64,000 nucleotides of DNA, taken from positions 186,001 through 250,000 of the forward strand of contig JAJAGP010000887.1 of assembly GCA_025084515.1 (NCBI GenBank), in the 5' to 3' direction. Both the position numbers and the translations under genes were made by a program. This DNA comes from Ancistrus triradiatus (taxonomy: Eukaryota > Chordata > Actinopteri > Siluriformes > Loricariidae). The notes under the pieces are model-generated. The model made no database searches. It was not told where the DNA came from and was given only the letters and a program-made list of their open reading frames with translations. Below are positions 1 through 10,255 of this stretch, in pieces. How positions within the stretch are numbered: the stretch's first letter is position 1; each line of letters starts with the position of its first letter.

Positions 1-513
1 AACCGAGTCTTCAGACAAGAAACTGCTGTTATTAACACATAATGGTCGCTAGATGGCGAATTATGCCCTAAGCAAATACATTGGTTATGGTCATTTTGGT
101 TATGGAATGCATGTTGTCTCTTGTATAATTCGGCATAACGTTCTTATTTATTTATTTTTTATTTTTTTATTTGTGGTAAAAATGTTCCCAAAGACACAAA
201 TTACGAACACACTAGAAATCAGAGAGTGCACTGAGTGGTATTGAAGAAGTTTGCTACAGTATTACAAAAGGTTTATATAACATTACCAAGTAGTTCTACA
301 TACAAAGTCCAAATATGTGACTATTAAAGGAAATTAAACGAAAATTGAAGAAAGTGAAGAATTAAACAATAAATTTTAGTTATTTATTAGGACTGCTGCA
401 CTATTTGTATATGTAATGTGTTATGTGTGTGCATAAAGCCTGTCCTTACTTGACAACGCCACAGCGGAGTAATATCGTTTCTGTGTGAAAAAGCCATGCT
501 GTTATCACATATA
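1..513. other. AT-rich DNA without recognised gene
   Basis: I see no gene here. The last ~55 bases (about 460-513) resemble the sequence just upstream of another Tc1 copy at 14345-14396, so at least that part belongs to a repeat. Confidence 0.5.
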
Positions 514-690
514 CAGTGGTGCTTGAAATTTTGTGAAGCCTTTATAATTTTCCATATTTTTGCATAAATATGACCCAAAACATTACACAAGTCCTAAAAG
601 TAGATAAAGATGAGACAAATATATTATACTTGGTCATTTATTTATTGAGGAAAATGATCCAATATTACATATTAGTGAGTGGCAAAAGAT

Positions 691-1506
691 TGTCACGCGC
701 CACGGCAGCGCGCGCCTATCAGGACGTCTCACCACGATCGCTGTAATTGGGATCAGCTGTGAGACGTCCTATAAAGACAAGACCGCGAGAGACTCACCTC
801 GCGGGTTTTTGATGTTGTTGACGGTCCATGTCAGTCGCGTCCCAATACGCATCTCCGTCGTGCCGTCCTGGCTATCGCGTCCCTACGCGCTCAGTCCGTG
901 CTCCTCCGTGCTCCTCCATGTCCGTTCCTGCCCATCGTGCCGCGTTTTGTCCAGGTATCTTTCGGTTTAGCTTACTTCCTAGTTTTCTTTAGTTACCACC
1001 CGTTTTCCGTCCCGGTGTTGTTTTCGTTTACTACCTGTTTTCGTTCCGTGCCTGTTTTCCGGCTGCGGCCGTAGTTATGGTCCACACCCGTTTTCGGTCC
1101 ATGCTTCTTTCAGTTTGCTGTGTCTCCCTTTGTTTACCTTTTGAATAAACCTTCCCTTTTTGTAACCTGCGTTCGTCTCCTGCTGCCCATCCGCCTCCCC
1201 CGTTACANNNNNNNNNNNNNNNNNNNNNNNNNNNNNNNNNNNNNNNNNNNNNNNNNNNNNNNNNNNNNNNNNNNNNNNNNNNNNNNNNNNNNNNNNNNNN
1301 NNNNNNNGTCCCGGTGTTGTTTTCGTTTACTACCTGTTTTCGTTCCGTGCCTGTTTTCCGGCTGCGGCCGTAGTTATGGTCCACACCCGTTTTCGGTCCA
1401 TGCTTCTTTCAGTTTGCTGTGTCTCCCTTTGTTTACCTTTTGAATAAACCTTCCCTTTTTGTAACCTGCGTTCGTCTCCTGCTGCCCATCCGCCTCCCCC
1501 GTTACA
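691..1506 (+). mobile_element. LTR retrotransposon with assembly gap between LTRs
   Basis: The left LTR runs 691-1207 (517 bases), begins TGTCACG and ends GTTACA, giving the canonical TG...CA termini. An AATAAA signal lies about 60 bases before its end. After a run of Ns, 1308-1506 repeats the last 199 bases (1009-1207) with no difference that I can see and is read as the end of the right LTR. The element is flanked by a perfect 5-base target duplication AAGAT (686-690 and 1507-1511). The internal gag-pol region, if present, is hidden in the gap. The termini suit Gypsy-type or ERV-type elements; the superfamily cannot be decided without the interior. Near-identical LTRs imply recent insertion. 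Confidence 0.85.
1208..1307. other. assembly gap of 100 N
   Basis: Exactly 100 Ns, the usual placeholder for a gap of unknown size. It lies between the two LTR copies, so the missing sequence is probably the retrotransposon interior, which may be several kilobases. Confidence 0.95.
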
Positions 1507-1557
1507 AAGATAGATAGATAAATAGGTCACTTTATTAATCCCAGAGGGAAATTCGTG
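1507..1557 (-). mobile_element. LINE 3' tail, reverse orientation
   Basis: Read on the minus strand this is GAATTTCCCTCTGGGATTAA followed by TAAAG and a TCTA microsatellite tail. That is the typical 3' end of fish Rex/CR1-group non-LTR retrotransposons. It sits inside the left repeat of the family A Tc1 copy and was itself the target of the LTR insertion, which landed in its GATA-type tail. Only about 50 bases remain. Confidence 0.6.
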
Positions 1558-1734
1558 AAAAAAGTGTGTGAACCTCTAAGATTAGCAGTTAATTTGAAGG
1601 TGAAATTAGACTCAGGTGTTTTCAGTCAATGGGATGACAATTTAGGTGTGAGTGGGCACCCTGTTTTATTTAAAGAACAGGGATCTATCACAGTCTGCTC
1701 TTCACAACACTTGTTTGTGGATGTGTATTATGGC

Positions 1735-2333
1735 ATGAACAAAGAAGATTTTTCAGCACCTCAGAAAAAGAGTTGATGATGCTCATCAATCTGGAAAAGG
1801 TTACAAAACCATCTCTAAAGAGTTTGGATTCCACAAATCCACAGTCAGACAGACTGTGTACAAATGGAGGAAATTCGAGAGAATTGTTACCCTCTCCAGG
1901 AGTGGTCGACCAACAAATATCACTCCAAAAGCAAAGCGTGAATTGGGTAGCGAGGTCACAAAGGACCCCAGGATAACTTCTAAGCAACTGAAGGCCTCTC
2001 TCACATTTTCTAATGTTAATGTTTATCACTCCACCATCAGAAGAACACTGAACAACAATGGTGTGTATGGCAGGGTTGCAAGGAGAAAGCCACTGCACTC
2101 CAAAAAAAGAAATAAATCTCAAGAGAAGGTGGGTCATGCAGCAAGACAATGACCATAAGCACACAAGTCGTTCTACCAAAGAATGGTTAAAAAAGAATAA
2201 AGTTCATGTTTTGGAATGGCCAAGTCAAAGTCCTGACCTTAATCCAATCGAAATGTTGTGGAAGGACCTGAAGCGAGCAGTTAATGGGAGGAAACCCACC
2301 AACATCCCAGAGGGGGGTCACACCAGATACTGA
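1735..2333 (+). pseudogene. Tc1 family A transposase, internally deleted
   Basis: Translations in several frames match a Tc1 transposase: an N-terminal helix-turn-helix region (about 1735-2060, with TISKEFGFHKSTVRQTVYKW-like sequence broken by frameshift), a second DNA-binding part with SKQLKASLTF and STIRRTLNNNG, then a jump at about 2110 directly to the C-terminal catalytic part (QQDNDHKHTS, PSQSPDLNPIEMLW). About 350 bases with the first catalytic Asp are missing. The product would have been about 340 residues when whole. It cannot encode an active enzyme. Confidence 0.85.
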
Positions 2334-2553
2334 AAGAGATACTGTTCACATACTTTTGCCACTCACTAATATGAAATATTGGATCATTTTCCTCAATAAA
2401 TAAATGACCAAGTAGAATATTTTTGCCTCATTTGTTTAACTGGATTCTCTTTATTTACTTTTAGGATGTGTGTGAAAATTTGATGATGTTTTAAGTCATA
2501 TTTATGCAGAAATACAGAAAATTCTAAAGGGTTCAAAAACTTAAGCACCACTG

Positions 2554-3146
2554 TATCATCACGTTGAGAACACTTCTCAACCAATCAGACTGAGGTTGGA
2601 CTGTTATATAATACATATAAATAAGACTATAATAAGATAATATAATGAGCAGGATATTCCAATTATTGGGCTCTAGTTCTTCTTCTTTTGGTTTTTACGG
2701 CCACTGTCATTCCGAATTGGTGCATTATCGCCACCAACTGGACTGGATTACATGCATCGTCTTCGAAAGATCGTACCATTGAGTGTTTTATTTAGGGTGC
2801 CCATGTTTGAAGTCTGAATTTCTGTTCAAATTTGGGTGCAAATGTGATTAAATGATATAATTAATTATGTGGACATGTGATGAAAATGGGAGCAACTTCT
2901 GTTGTGTTGACTACATATGAAAAGAAATCTAGGAGATGGAAGAACGTAATTCATTACATTTTATATTGGTGAAGACATGGCCTTTATTTACACAGTTGAA
3001 GAAGGTGTTCAGAAAGCTAATAACAACCCCTGATTCAAGTTATCCAATGCCAAGTCGACATTTATTTTGGCTGTGAATAGTTTACGATTAATATTATTTT
3101 TCTGCTATTTTGAGTTTGTTTTTTTTGTTTTAGATGTTAGTACCTA
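2554..3146. other. intergenic AT-rich DNA
   Basis: No coding region is supported. The stretch around 2670-2790 has the look of an old LINE 3' end (TTCTTCTTCTTTTGGTTTTT then a short conserved-looking block) but is too short to classify. Confidence 0.35.
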
Positions 3147-4623
3147 CAGTGAGGCAAAAAAATATTTAGTCAGTCACTGATTGTGCAAGTTCTCCTACTT
3201 CGAATGATGAGAGAGGTCTGTAATTTTCATCATAGGTACACTTCAACTATGAGAGACAAGATGTGAAAAAAAATTTTTTAAAGAAGTGATTTTTAAAGAG
3301 TTTAATTGTAAATCACTCTCATCATTCTCATTAAAACATAACCTTTGTTGGCAATGACAGTGGTCAAACATCTTCACCAGGTTTGCACAAACTGTAGCTG
3401 GTATTATGGCCCATTCCTTCATGCAGATCTCCTCTATAGCAGTGATGGTTTTGGGCTGTCGCTGGGCAACACAGACTTTCAACTCCCTCCACAACTTTTC
3501 TATGGGGTTGAGGTCTAGAGACTGGCTAGGCCACTCCAGGACCTTGAAATGCTTTTTATGGAGCCACTCCTTCGTTGCCCAAGCAGTGTGTTTGGGATCA
3601 TTGTCATGCTCAAAGACCCAGCCACGTTCCATCTTTAATGAATGCTTTCACTGATGGAAGGAGGTTTTGACTTAAAATCTCTTCCCTTAACATCAATCAA
3701 TTGTCCTTTCCCCTGTGCAGAAAAAAAGCCCCAAAGCATGAGGTTTCCACCCCCATGCTTCACAGTAGGTATGGTGAAACAAGCATTCTTCTTCCTCCAA
3801 ACACAGCGAGTTGAGTTTTTACCAAAAAGTTCTATTTTGGTTTCATCTGACCACATGATATTCTCCCAATCCTCTTTTGGATCATCCATATGCTGTCTGG
3901 CAGACTTCAGATGGGCCTGGACATGTACTGGTTTAAGCACGGGGACACGCCTGGCACTGCAAGATCCAAGTCCCTCTTGGCATAATGTGTTACTGATGGT
4001 AGGCTTGTTACTTTGGTCCCAGCTCTCTGCAGATCATTCCCTCTGTCCCTCTGTGTAGTTCTGGGATTTTTGCTCACCGGATGATCATTTTGACCCCACG
4101 GGATGAGATCTTGCATGGAGCCCCAGATCGAGGGAGATTATCAATGGTCTTGTATGTCTTACAATTGCTCCCACAGTTGACTTATTCACACCAACCAGCT
4201 TGCCTATTGCAGATTCACTCTTCCAAGCCTGGTGCAGGTCTACATTTTCTTCCTAGTGTCCGTCGACAGCTTTTTGGTCTTGCCCATGGTTGAGTTTGGA
4301 GGCTGTGGACAGGTGTCTTTTATACAGATAACGAGGTCAAACAGGTGCCATTAATATAGGTAACAAGTGGAGGACAGAAGAGCTTCTTAAAGAAGTTACA
4401 GTTCTGTGAGAGCCAGAAATCTTGCTTGTTTGTGGGTGACCAAATACTTATTTTCCACCATGATGTACAATTAAATTCTTTAATAATCCTACAGTGTGAT
4501 TTTTTTCTCATTTGCCTCTCATAGTTGAAGTGTACCTATGATGAAAATTACGGACCTCTCTTCTCTTCTAAGCAGGAGAACTTGCACAATCAGTGGCTGA
4601 CTAAATACTTTTTTGCCCCACTG
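3147..4623 (-). mobile_element. Tc1-like transposon, family B copy 1, both ends present
   Basis: Left end CAGTGAGGCAAAAAAATA and right end (inverted) CAGTGGGGCAAAAAAGTA, flanked by TA at 3145-3146 and 4624-4625. The termini extend for about 200 bases with AACTTGCACAATCAGTG-type sequence in both arms. Total 1477 bases, close to the usual length of a full Tc1 element. The transposase lies on the minus strand and is broken by frameshifts. Confidence 0.92.
3330..4287 (-). pseudogene. Tc1 family B transposase, frameshifted
   Basis: The start codon is at 4287 (MGKTKKLS). Downstream in minus-strand order are the helix-turn-helix region, NDLQRAGTKVT, then WSDETKIELFG (first catalytic Asp), HDNDPKHTAWATKEW (second catalytic Asp) and PSQSLDLNPIEKLWREL (third catalytic residue, Glu, in DD34E spacing). 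The pieces lie in different frames and part of the N-terminal half is missing, so no single protein is made. Family B is clearly distinct from family A in both termini and protein. Confidence 0.88.
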
Positions 4624-4625
4624 TA

Positions 4626-5279
4626 TGAATGCATGGCACTCGGGTGGTGCAGTAGCAATTCACTAGCCCATCACGCCTGTTCTGGGATAGGTTCCACATA
4701 TATTACACGGCAAAAAGTATGTGGAAGTCTTCTAATTAGGAAGATTCCAGAGGCTTTCCAGTTGCAAATAAATCAAGCATAGAATTACTAAATCTCCATA
4801 CATTAAAAACTACAGGTCACAGCAAACAGCTCAGCGACAATAACGGATGCAACTTTCATAGGATGCCACCTTTCCAATACATCAATCCATGAATTTTCTG
4901 CTGGGTCCTTAGTTCCAGTGGAGGAAACCATAATGATATAGGAATTGTATGTCTTTGTGACAATGGTTTGGGGAAGACTACGAATGAGTATTAACCAGTA
5001 CTAAATTGGTGCCTGTTCCTGACTGGTCAGTACCAAAATATTGAAAAGCTCCTATAAAATGGTGTTGCTATCAATATTTATGTAACGTTAATACATTCTA
5101 ACATAGCTGGCAACTTCAAATTGTTGGAGCAAGATTGGATCAGCAGGTGGGACTTGCTGCTTCGTGTGACGAAAGCATTTGCATGCTTCAAGCATTTGAC
5201 AATGCCAACCTTAAAGGGGACTTATTATAACCCTGTTACACAAGTTGACACAATTGCCGGTCTTAATGAAAAGAATGGG
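4626..5279. other. intergenic DNA
   Basis: Short stretches at 4640-4720 hint at an old SINE fragment. No supported gene. Confidence 0.35.
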
Positions 5280-5465
5280 CAGCAGAGCACCCTTTACCCC
5301 TTGTCTAAGCAGCACTTTTCAAAACGACTGTGACCACCTGTTCCTTTGAATGATAAATGAGCCACCACTCACCCCACCTCCTCTCTGTGATTCATAGTTT
5401 CATGAAGTGTGAACTGTGAAATTGTTCTCTTAATCAGTAAACAATATCATAAGCTTAATTAATTT
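5280..5465. repeat. unclassified dispersed repeat X, copy 1
   Basis: In reverse orientation this resembles 13060-13262 and, more weakly, 45840-46040. Shared landmarks include GTGATTCA...GAAG...TGTGAACTGTGAA-like blocks, CATAAGCTTAAT (present as ATTAAGCTTATG at 13090) and AGCAGCACTTTT. I do not recognise the family and see no coding capacity. It may be a SINE or a non-autonomous DNA element. Confidence 0.5.
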
Positions 5466-5539
5466 GTTGCTTTATGCTATATTCACATTAAGTAACTGGC
5501 GGTTTATAGAGCTAACACTGACAACCTAACATCACTGAA

Positions 5540-5738
5540 AAGGGACTGTGGTAGCCTATTGGGTAAGGAACTGGACTATGGACCAGAAGGTCCAGGGTTC
5601 AAATCCCACCTCTGCCAGGCGCCACTGTTGGGTCCTTGAGCAAGGCCCTTAACCCACAATTGCTTGGATTGTAAGACTGTATCAGTTGTAAGTTGCTCTG
5701 GATAAGGGCGACTGCTAAATGCTGTAAATGTAAATCAC
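5540..5738 (+). mobile_element. tRNA-derived SINE, V-SINE-like
   Basis: The 5' part resembles a tRNA with an A-box-like TGGTAGCCTATTGGGTAAGG and a B box GGTTCAAATCCC. A central block TTGGGTCCTTGAGCAAGGCC follows, then a tail GGATAAGGGCGACTGCTAAA with TGTAAATG repeats, the form expected of a fish SINE that borrows a LINE 3' tail. It is a SINE and not a functional tRNA gene. Related, more decayed copies lie at 31188, 54337 and 60950. Confidence 0.8.
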
Positions 5739-5888
5739 TTTAAGTCCTGAACATAAAGTGATTTCATTTTCTGTGTGGGAAATCAACTCTAGCTCTTTTA
5801 AGTTTGACTCTTTGCTTTCAGTATCTGATGTGACCACTGTGTGCAGCAATAACTGCAACTAAACATTTCCTGTAACTTCTGAGATGTT

Positions 5889-6825
5889 GTGTTAGGGTTC
5901 CGCTTTTCGTTTACCTTTTTTCACTCGCTTTTTGTCCCTGCCATTTATTTTTTTCCTCTTTCTCCGCGTCCTGTCTGTTTACTATCACCACATACTTTTG
6001 TTTTTGCTTTTGCGGCATGTGCGTGTTTGTGCTTGCCTCCCCTGTACATCTATTGGCTGCTTCACGTCATCTCCGCCCCCGCACACCAGAATCACGTTAC
6101 CTCATCATCATCTCTCTCCATAAAACACCGGCTCAAGCAGCCATGGATCGCCAGATCGTACCATCACGTAACCTGGTATCCTAGTGTGTTTTTACATTTC
6201 CTGATCTGGCTTCCTAGCCTATGCCTTGCCAAGTTAATCCTGTGTATCTTGTGCTACCGTGTTATCGCTGGCGTTACCCTAGCCTGTGTTATTCAGTTTC
6301 CCAGATGAGCTTAGCTTAGCTGTTAGCGCTAGCCTGCCGCTAACGCTTTCAGAGTCTGTGTATTCGCCTCTTCGGTCATTTGCGACCTTCTAGTCTTACT
6401 AGTTCTCTAGCTCGTTACCTGTTTCGTTACGCTGCTTTATCTCCCTGTTTTCCAGCTCTCACGGCAGGTTTTGGTTATTGCTTATGTTTTGTTTCTCCCT
6501 TCCTAGTTCCTGTTTGTTACCACTTCCTGCACATCCGATCTCCACCGTTCCAGCCTGGACTTCTATCTGGTCTCCTGTACGTGACCTGCAATTCCCGGGG
6601 AAGGCTTGCCTCGTACCGCCGCCACTTGCTTCACCTTTTTCCAATCTCACTCTGCGCCAGTATTCTTGGACTCAGTATTCTATCAGTATCATTTGGTTTT
6701 TGTTTCTCCAATTATCTCTTATTGCAATACACACTCCTTCTGTTTATCCTTCTGTTAATAAACATAGTGTATTATACACGTTCATTGTCTGCCTGAGACC
6801 TGCATCTTGGGTTCCGAATTTTTGT
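5889..6825 (+). repeat. 5' LTR of the Gypsy-type element (approximate)
   Basis: The block 6300-6620 is repeated near the right end of the element at 9500-9846, which identifies it as LTR. The start is placed at TGTTAGGGTTCC and the end shortly before gag; neither is marked by a clear target duplication. An AATAAA lies at about 6758. Confidence 0.55.
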
Positions 6826-7956
6826 GTGGTGGAAAATCCTATTTTCCACATAACAGAACGATCTGGCCAACTACGGAACCCACAGGTCCCAAGACAGACG
6901 ACCCGTTGGCGGTTGGCATGCTGGTTCAGCGGCAGGAAGCATGGCTGACCCAGCATGACCAACTTTTGCGCTCTCTCGCTGATTCAAACCGTTTATTGAC
7001 CGCTCAAGTATCCGCGTTAACTAGTAATCTTAATCGGTTTTTGTCTGTTTTTTCTCAGGGATCTGTCCTTCCTGCCATGAGCCAGACCACCCCTGTCTCC
7101 AGCGGCGTACGGAATTTTGCACCCCCTCTGGCTGCTCCCTTGGGGTCTCAATCCTCCGACCCCGAAGCATCAGAACCGCCGGCCACCTCCAGGATTTTGG
7201 AGCCCCCTCCGACGCACCCTGAACCCTACAATGGGGAGCTCGACCGTTGCCAGCTGTTCCTCCTGCAGTGCGACGTGGTTTTCAGTTACGGGCCTCGGCC
7301 TTTGCCACCAATGATGCCAAGATCGGTTTACTGTGTGAACCTTTTGCGAGGCAGGGCCCTGAGGTGGGCTGAAGCCACGCTATCCAACAGCTTGCTTGAG
7401 GAGGTCTCGTATTGGCGATTTCCTTCATAGGTTCCGGGAGGTCTTCAACCACCTGAGTCATGGGGAGGTGTCGTCAAGCCAACTCATTAGCCTTCAGCAG
7501 GGCTCTCGGTCAGTCGCTGACTATGCTGTGGAGTTTTGGTCGTTGCCGGCTGACGCCCGGTGGAACGAACCTGCCTTGCAGGAGGCTTTTTGTTCCGGGC
7601 TGTCAGAGCAGCTGAAGGACGAGTTTTCGGGCCGTGATGATCCGCCCAGTCTGGACGCCTTGGTGACATTGGCCATTCGCCTAGACCGGCGCTTCCATGA
7701 GCTTCGCAGGGAGAAATCCCAGCGTTCGGTCCTGGTGACACAGTCTCCTCGGGCCAGGTCCACTGCGCCGGTCGAGTCCTCTCCTCCTCCACCCATGGCT
7801 GTACTGGAGGAATCAGAACCAATGCAACTGGGCCGTGCCAAGATCACCCCCTAGGAACGTGCTCGTCGGAGAGCAGGAGGTCTGTGTTATTACTGCAGGG
7901 CCACCGGACACACACTCAGCTCGTGCCCCGTCTGCCCAAAAGGGTTGACTCATCAG
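6807..7956 (+). pseudogene. Gypsy gag remnant
   Basis: A first frame (6807-7430) carries a coiled-coil-like N-terminal part and a capsid-like segment (PEPYNGELDRCQLFLLQCD). The reading continues in another frame (7396-7854) with FLHRFREVFNH, SVADYAVEFWSL and LPADARWNEPAL, typical of Gypsy capsid. A TAG stop at 7852-7854 precedes a CX2CX4HX4C zinc knuckle (CYYCRATGHTLSSC, 7885-7926) in the same frame, followed by TGA at 7954-7956. Gag packages element RNA; this copy cannot do so because of the frameshift near 7400 and the in-frame stop. Confidence 0.85.
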
Positions 7957-9481
7957 TGAATCTGGGTGCCCTGACGAGTACCTCCCCTAGTCTCCCAGTG
8001 CCACCTCGACCATCTCTCCTGCTCCCTGCCACCTTGCATCTCGCCGGGGCCACGCACTCCCTGGAGGCCTTGGTTGACTCTGGGGCAGAGGACAACATTA
8101 TGGATAGCGACCTCACCCCACGACTGGGAGCACCTTTGGAGACCCTTGACATCCTAAGGTGGGCTTCCACTCTGGATGGCAAGCTCTTAGCCCAGATTAC
8201 TCACCAGACCCACCCTCTGCGCCTGGTACTTTCCGGCAACCACCATGAGAACATCATCTTCTCTGTAGTCCAGGTACCCAAGACACCGGTGGTTCTCTGC
8301 TTCCCTTGACTTAAGTTCCATAATCCCGCCATTGACTGGAGCCAGGGAAGGATCTTGGGTTGGAGCGAAGCTTGCCACCAGAGCTGTCTCCAGTCGGCCA
8401 TTCTACCCGTCAAGGCACCTCCGTCCACTTCTCGGCCCCCCGAGGACATTGACCTCTCCCTAGTGCCTTCACATTACCATGACCTGCGCAAGGTGTTTGA
8501 CCGGGACCGTGCCATGTGCCTGCCACCCCACTGGCCCTATGACTGCGCCATTGAGCTTTTGCCAGGAGCCCCTCTCCCTACTAGCCGCCTCTACCATCTT
8601 TCACGCATGGAGAGGAAAACCATAGAGCACTACATCACGCAATCATTGGCGGCAGGGCTCATCCGTCCATTCCTCCTCTCCCCTTGGAGCCGGGGTTTTT
8701 TTTTGTTGGCAAAAAGGACGGTTCCCTCAGGCCCTGCATTGATTTTCGCGGGCTTAACGCCATCACAAAGCGGAACAGTTACCCTCTCCCCCTCTTGTCG
8801 TCGGGCTTCGACCTCCTCCAGGGAGCCACCATTTTTTCGAAGCTCGACTTGCGGAACGCTTACCATCTCGTCCGCATCAAGAGTGGGGATGAGTGGAAGA
8901 CCGGCTTTAACACACCCCTAGGCCATTTTGAATAACTTGTTGACTAATGCTGCTTCTGTTTTTCAAGCCTTTATGAATGATGTTTTACGCGACTTTCTTA
9001 ACCGCTTTGTTTTTGTTTATTTATACGATATTCTGTTTTTTTCCCGGTCCGAGGAGGAGCATGTGAGTCACGTCCGTCTGGTCCTCACCCGCCTGTTGAA
9101 GAACAGGCTTTTCGTTAAGGCCGAGAAGTGCCTTTTCCACACTTCATCAGTGCCTTTTCTGGGATTCGTCGTCCACAGGGGGTGCATCAAGGCGGACCCC
9201 ACCAAGATCCAGGCAGTAGCAGAGTGGCCCGTGCCCTCCAGGCGGAAGGAGCTGCAAAGATTCCTGGGGTTCGCGAACTTCTATCGTAAATTTATCCGTG
9301 ACCACAGCAAGGTGGTGGCCCCCCTGACCAGGTTCACCTCCACTAAGCAGCTGTTCTCCTGGACACCTGAGGCCGAAGCTGCCTTCTCCTGTCTCAAGAA
9401 GCTGTTCACCTCTGTACCGGTGTTGGCTCAGCCAGACCCTGGGAAACAGTTCATCGTGGAGGTGGATGCTTCGGATGCTTA
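7957..9481 (+). pseudogene. Gypsy pol remnant (protease, reverse transcriptase)
   Basis: An aspartic protease motif LVDSGAEDN lies near 8070-8096 in the frame ending at 8309. Reverse transcriptase follows: DLRKVFDRD and PPHWPYDCAIELLPG, then a frameshift in a T run near 8696-8705, then GFFFVGKKDGSLRPCIDFRG and KLDLRNAYHLVRI, a small deletion at about 8935, then FVFVYLYDILFFSRS. The catalytic YXDD box reads Tyr-Leu-Tyr-Asp at 9018-9029, so the first active-site Asp is lost. The thumb region (GFVVHRGCI, LQRFLGFANFYRKFI) is intact. RNase H stops just after VEVDASDA, where the sequence jumps to LTR. Confidence 0.88.
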
Positions 9482-9485
9482 GGAT

Positions 9486-9846
9486 GCTTAGCGCTAGCGT
9501 TAGCCTAGCCTCCTTTCCCAGACAAGCTTAGCTTAGCGCTAGCCTGCCGCTAATGCTTTCAGAGTCTGTGTATTCGCCTCTTCGGTCATTTGCGACATTC
9601 TAGCCTTACTGGTTATCTAGTTCGTTTCCTGTTTCGTTACGCTCCTGTATCTCCCCAATGTTCTGGCTCTCTCGCCAGGTTTTGGTTATGCTTATGTTTT
9701 GTTTCTCCCTTCCTAGTTCCTGTTAGTTACCACTTCCTGAACACCCGATCTCCACCGTTTCAGCCTGGACTTCTATCTGGTCTCCTGTACATCACCTGCG
9801 GTTCCCGGGGAAGGCTTGCATCGCACCACCGCCGCTCGCTTCGGCT
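9486..9846 (+). repeat. partial 3' LTR of the Gypsy-type element
   Basis: It matches 6270-6620 of the left LTR (shared GAGTCTGTGTATTCGCCTCT, CCTGTTTCGTTACGCT and TTCCCGGGGAAGGCTTGC) with scattered differences. It is cut at about 9846, where Tc1 family A sequence resumes. Confidence 0.8.
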
Positions 9847-10027
9847 TGCAAACTGCAGATGATCAGGAATGTTCTTTTTGGAGAGCAGTCGCTTTCTCCT
9901 TGCAACCCTGCCATGCACACTATTGTTGTTCAGTGTTCTTCTGATGGTGAACTCCTGAATATTAACATTAGCCAATGTGAGAGAGGCCTTCAGTTGCTTA
10001 CAAGTTACCCTGGGGTCCTTTGTGACC

Positions 10028-10255
10028 TCACCAATTATTACACGCTTTGCTCTTGGAGTGATCTTTGTTGATCGACCACTCCTGGGGAGGGTAACAATGG
10101 TCTTGAATTTCCTCCATTTGTACACAATCATTCTGTCTGACTGTGGATTGGTGGAGTCCAAACACTTTAGAGATGGTTTTGTAACCTTTTCCAAACTTGA
10201 TGAACATCAACAACCCTTTTTCTGAGGTCCTCAGAAATCTCCTTTGTTCGTGCCA
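10028..10255 (-). pseudogene. Tc1 family A transposase, N-terminal fragment
   Basis: On the minus strand the start region ARTKEISEDL-like sequence is found near 10255. It is followed by a helix-turn-helix (YKTISKVFGLHQSTVRQ, then frameshift) and IYKWRKF-like sequence. The reading continues towards 9880 in another frame with KQLKASLTLANVN and FTIRRTLNNN. The catalytic domain was lost at the junction with the Gypsy element. Confidence 0.75.

Larger units (their letters stand above)
514..2553 (+). mobile_element. Tc1-like transposon, family A copy 1, interrupted
   Basis: Both ends show the family A terminus CAGTGGTGCTTGAA (inverted at the right end) flanked by TA at 512-513 and 2554-2555, as expected of Tc1/mariner insertion. 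The terminal inverted repeats are very long, about 200 bases each, including a shared block ending near GTGAGTGGCAAAAG. The left repeat is interrupted at about 685-1557 by a LINE tail and an LTR retrotransposon. The transposase inside is degenerate and lacks its middle. Confidence 0.9.
5889..9846 (+). mobile_element. degenerate Gypsy-type LTR retrotransposon
   Basis: The order is 5' LTR, gag with zinc knuckle, protease and reverse transcriptase, then an abrupt join to a partial second LTR. RNase H beyond its first residues and the whole integrase are missing. Stops, frameshifts and a changed reverse transcriptase active site show it is dead. The two LTR parts differ at roughly a tenth of positions by eye, so it is old. 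Outer boundaries are approximate because the left LTR start and right LTR end are not clean. Confidence 0.88.

Noticed and set aside
1031..1530. Overlapping open frames on both strands around the N gap
   Set aside because: They run through Ns and LTR sequence, so they are not genes.
3406..3654. Plus-strand open frames across the Tc1 copies (also at 3642-4058, 19003-19673, 51278-51945)
   Set aside because: They are opposite-strand shadows of the transposase sequences.
5540..5620. Possible tRNA gene
   Set aside because: A and B boxes are present, but the rest matches a SINE with a LINE-type tail and several decayed relatives in the window; no tRNA cloverleaf is expected.
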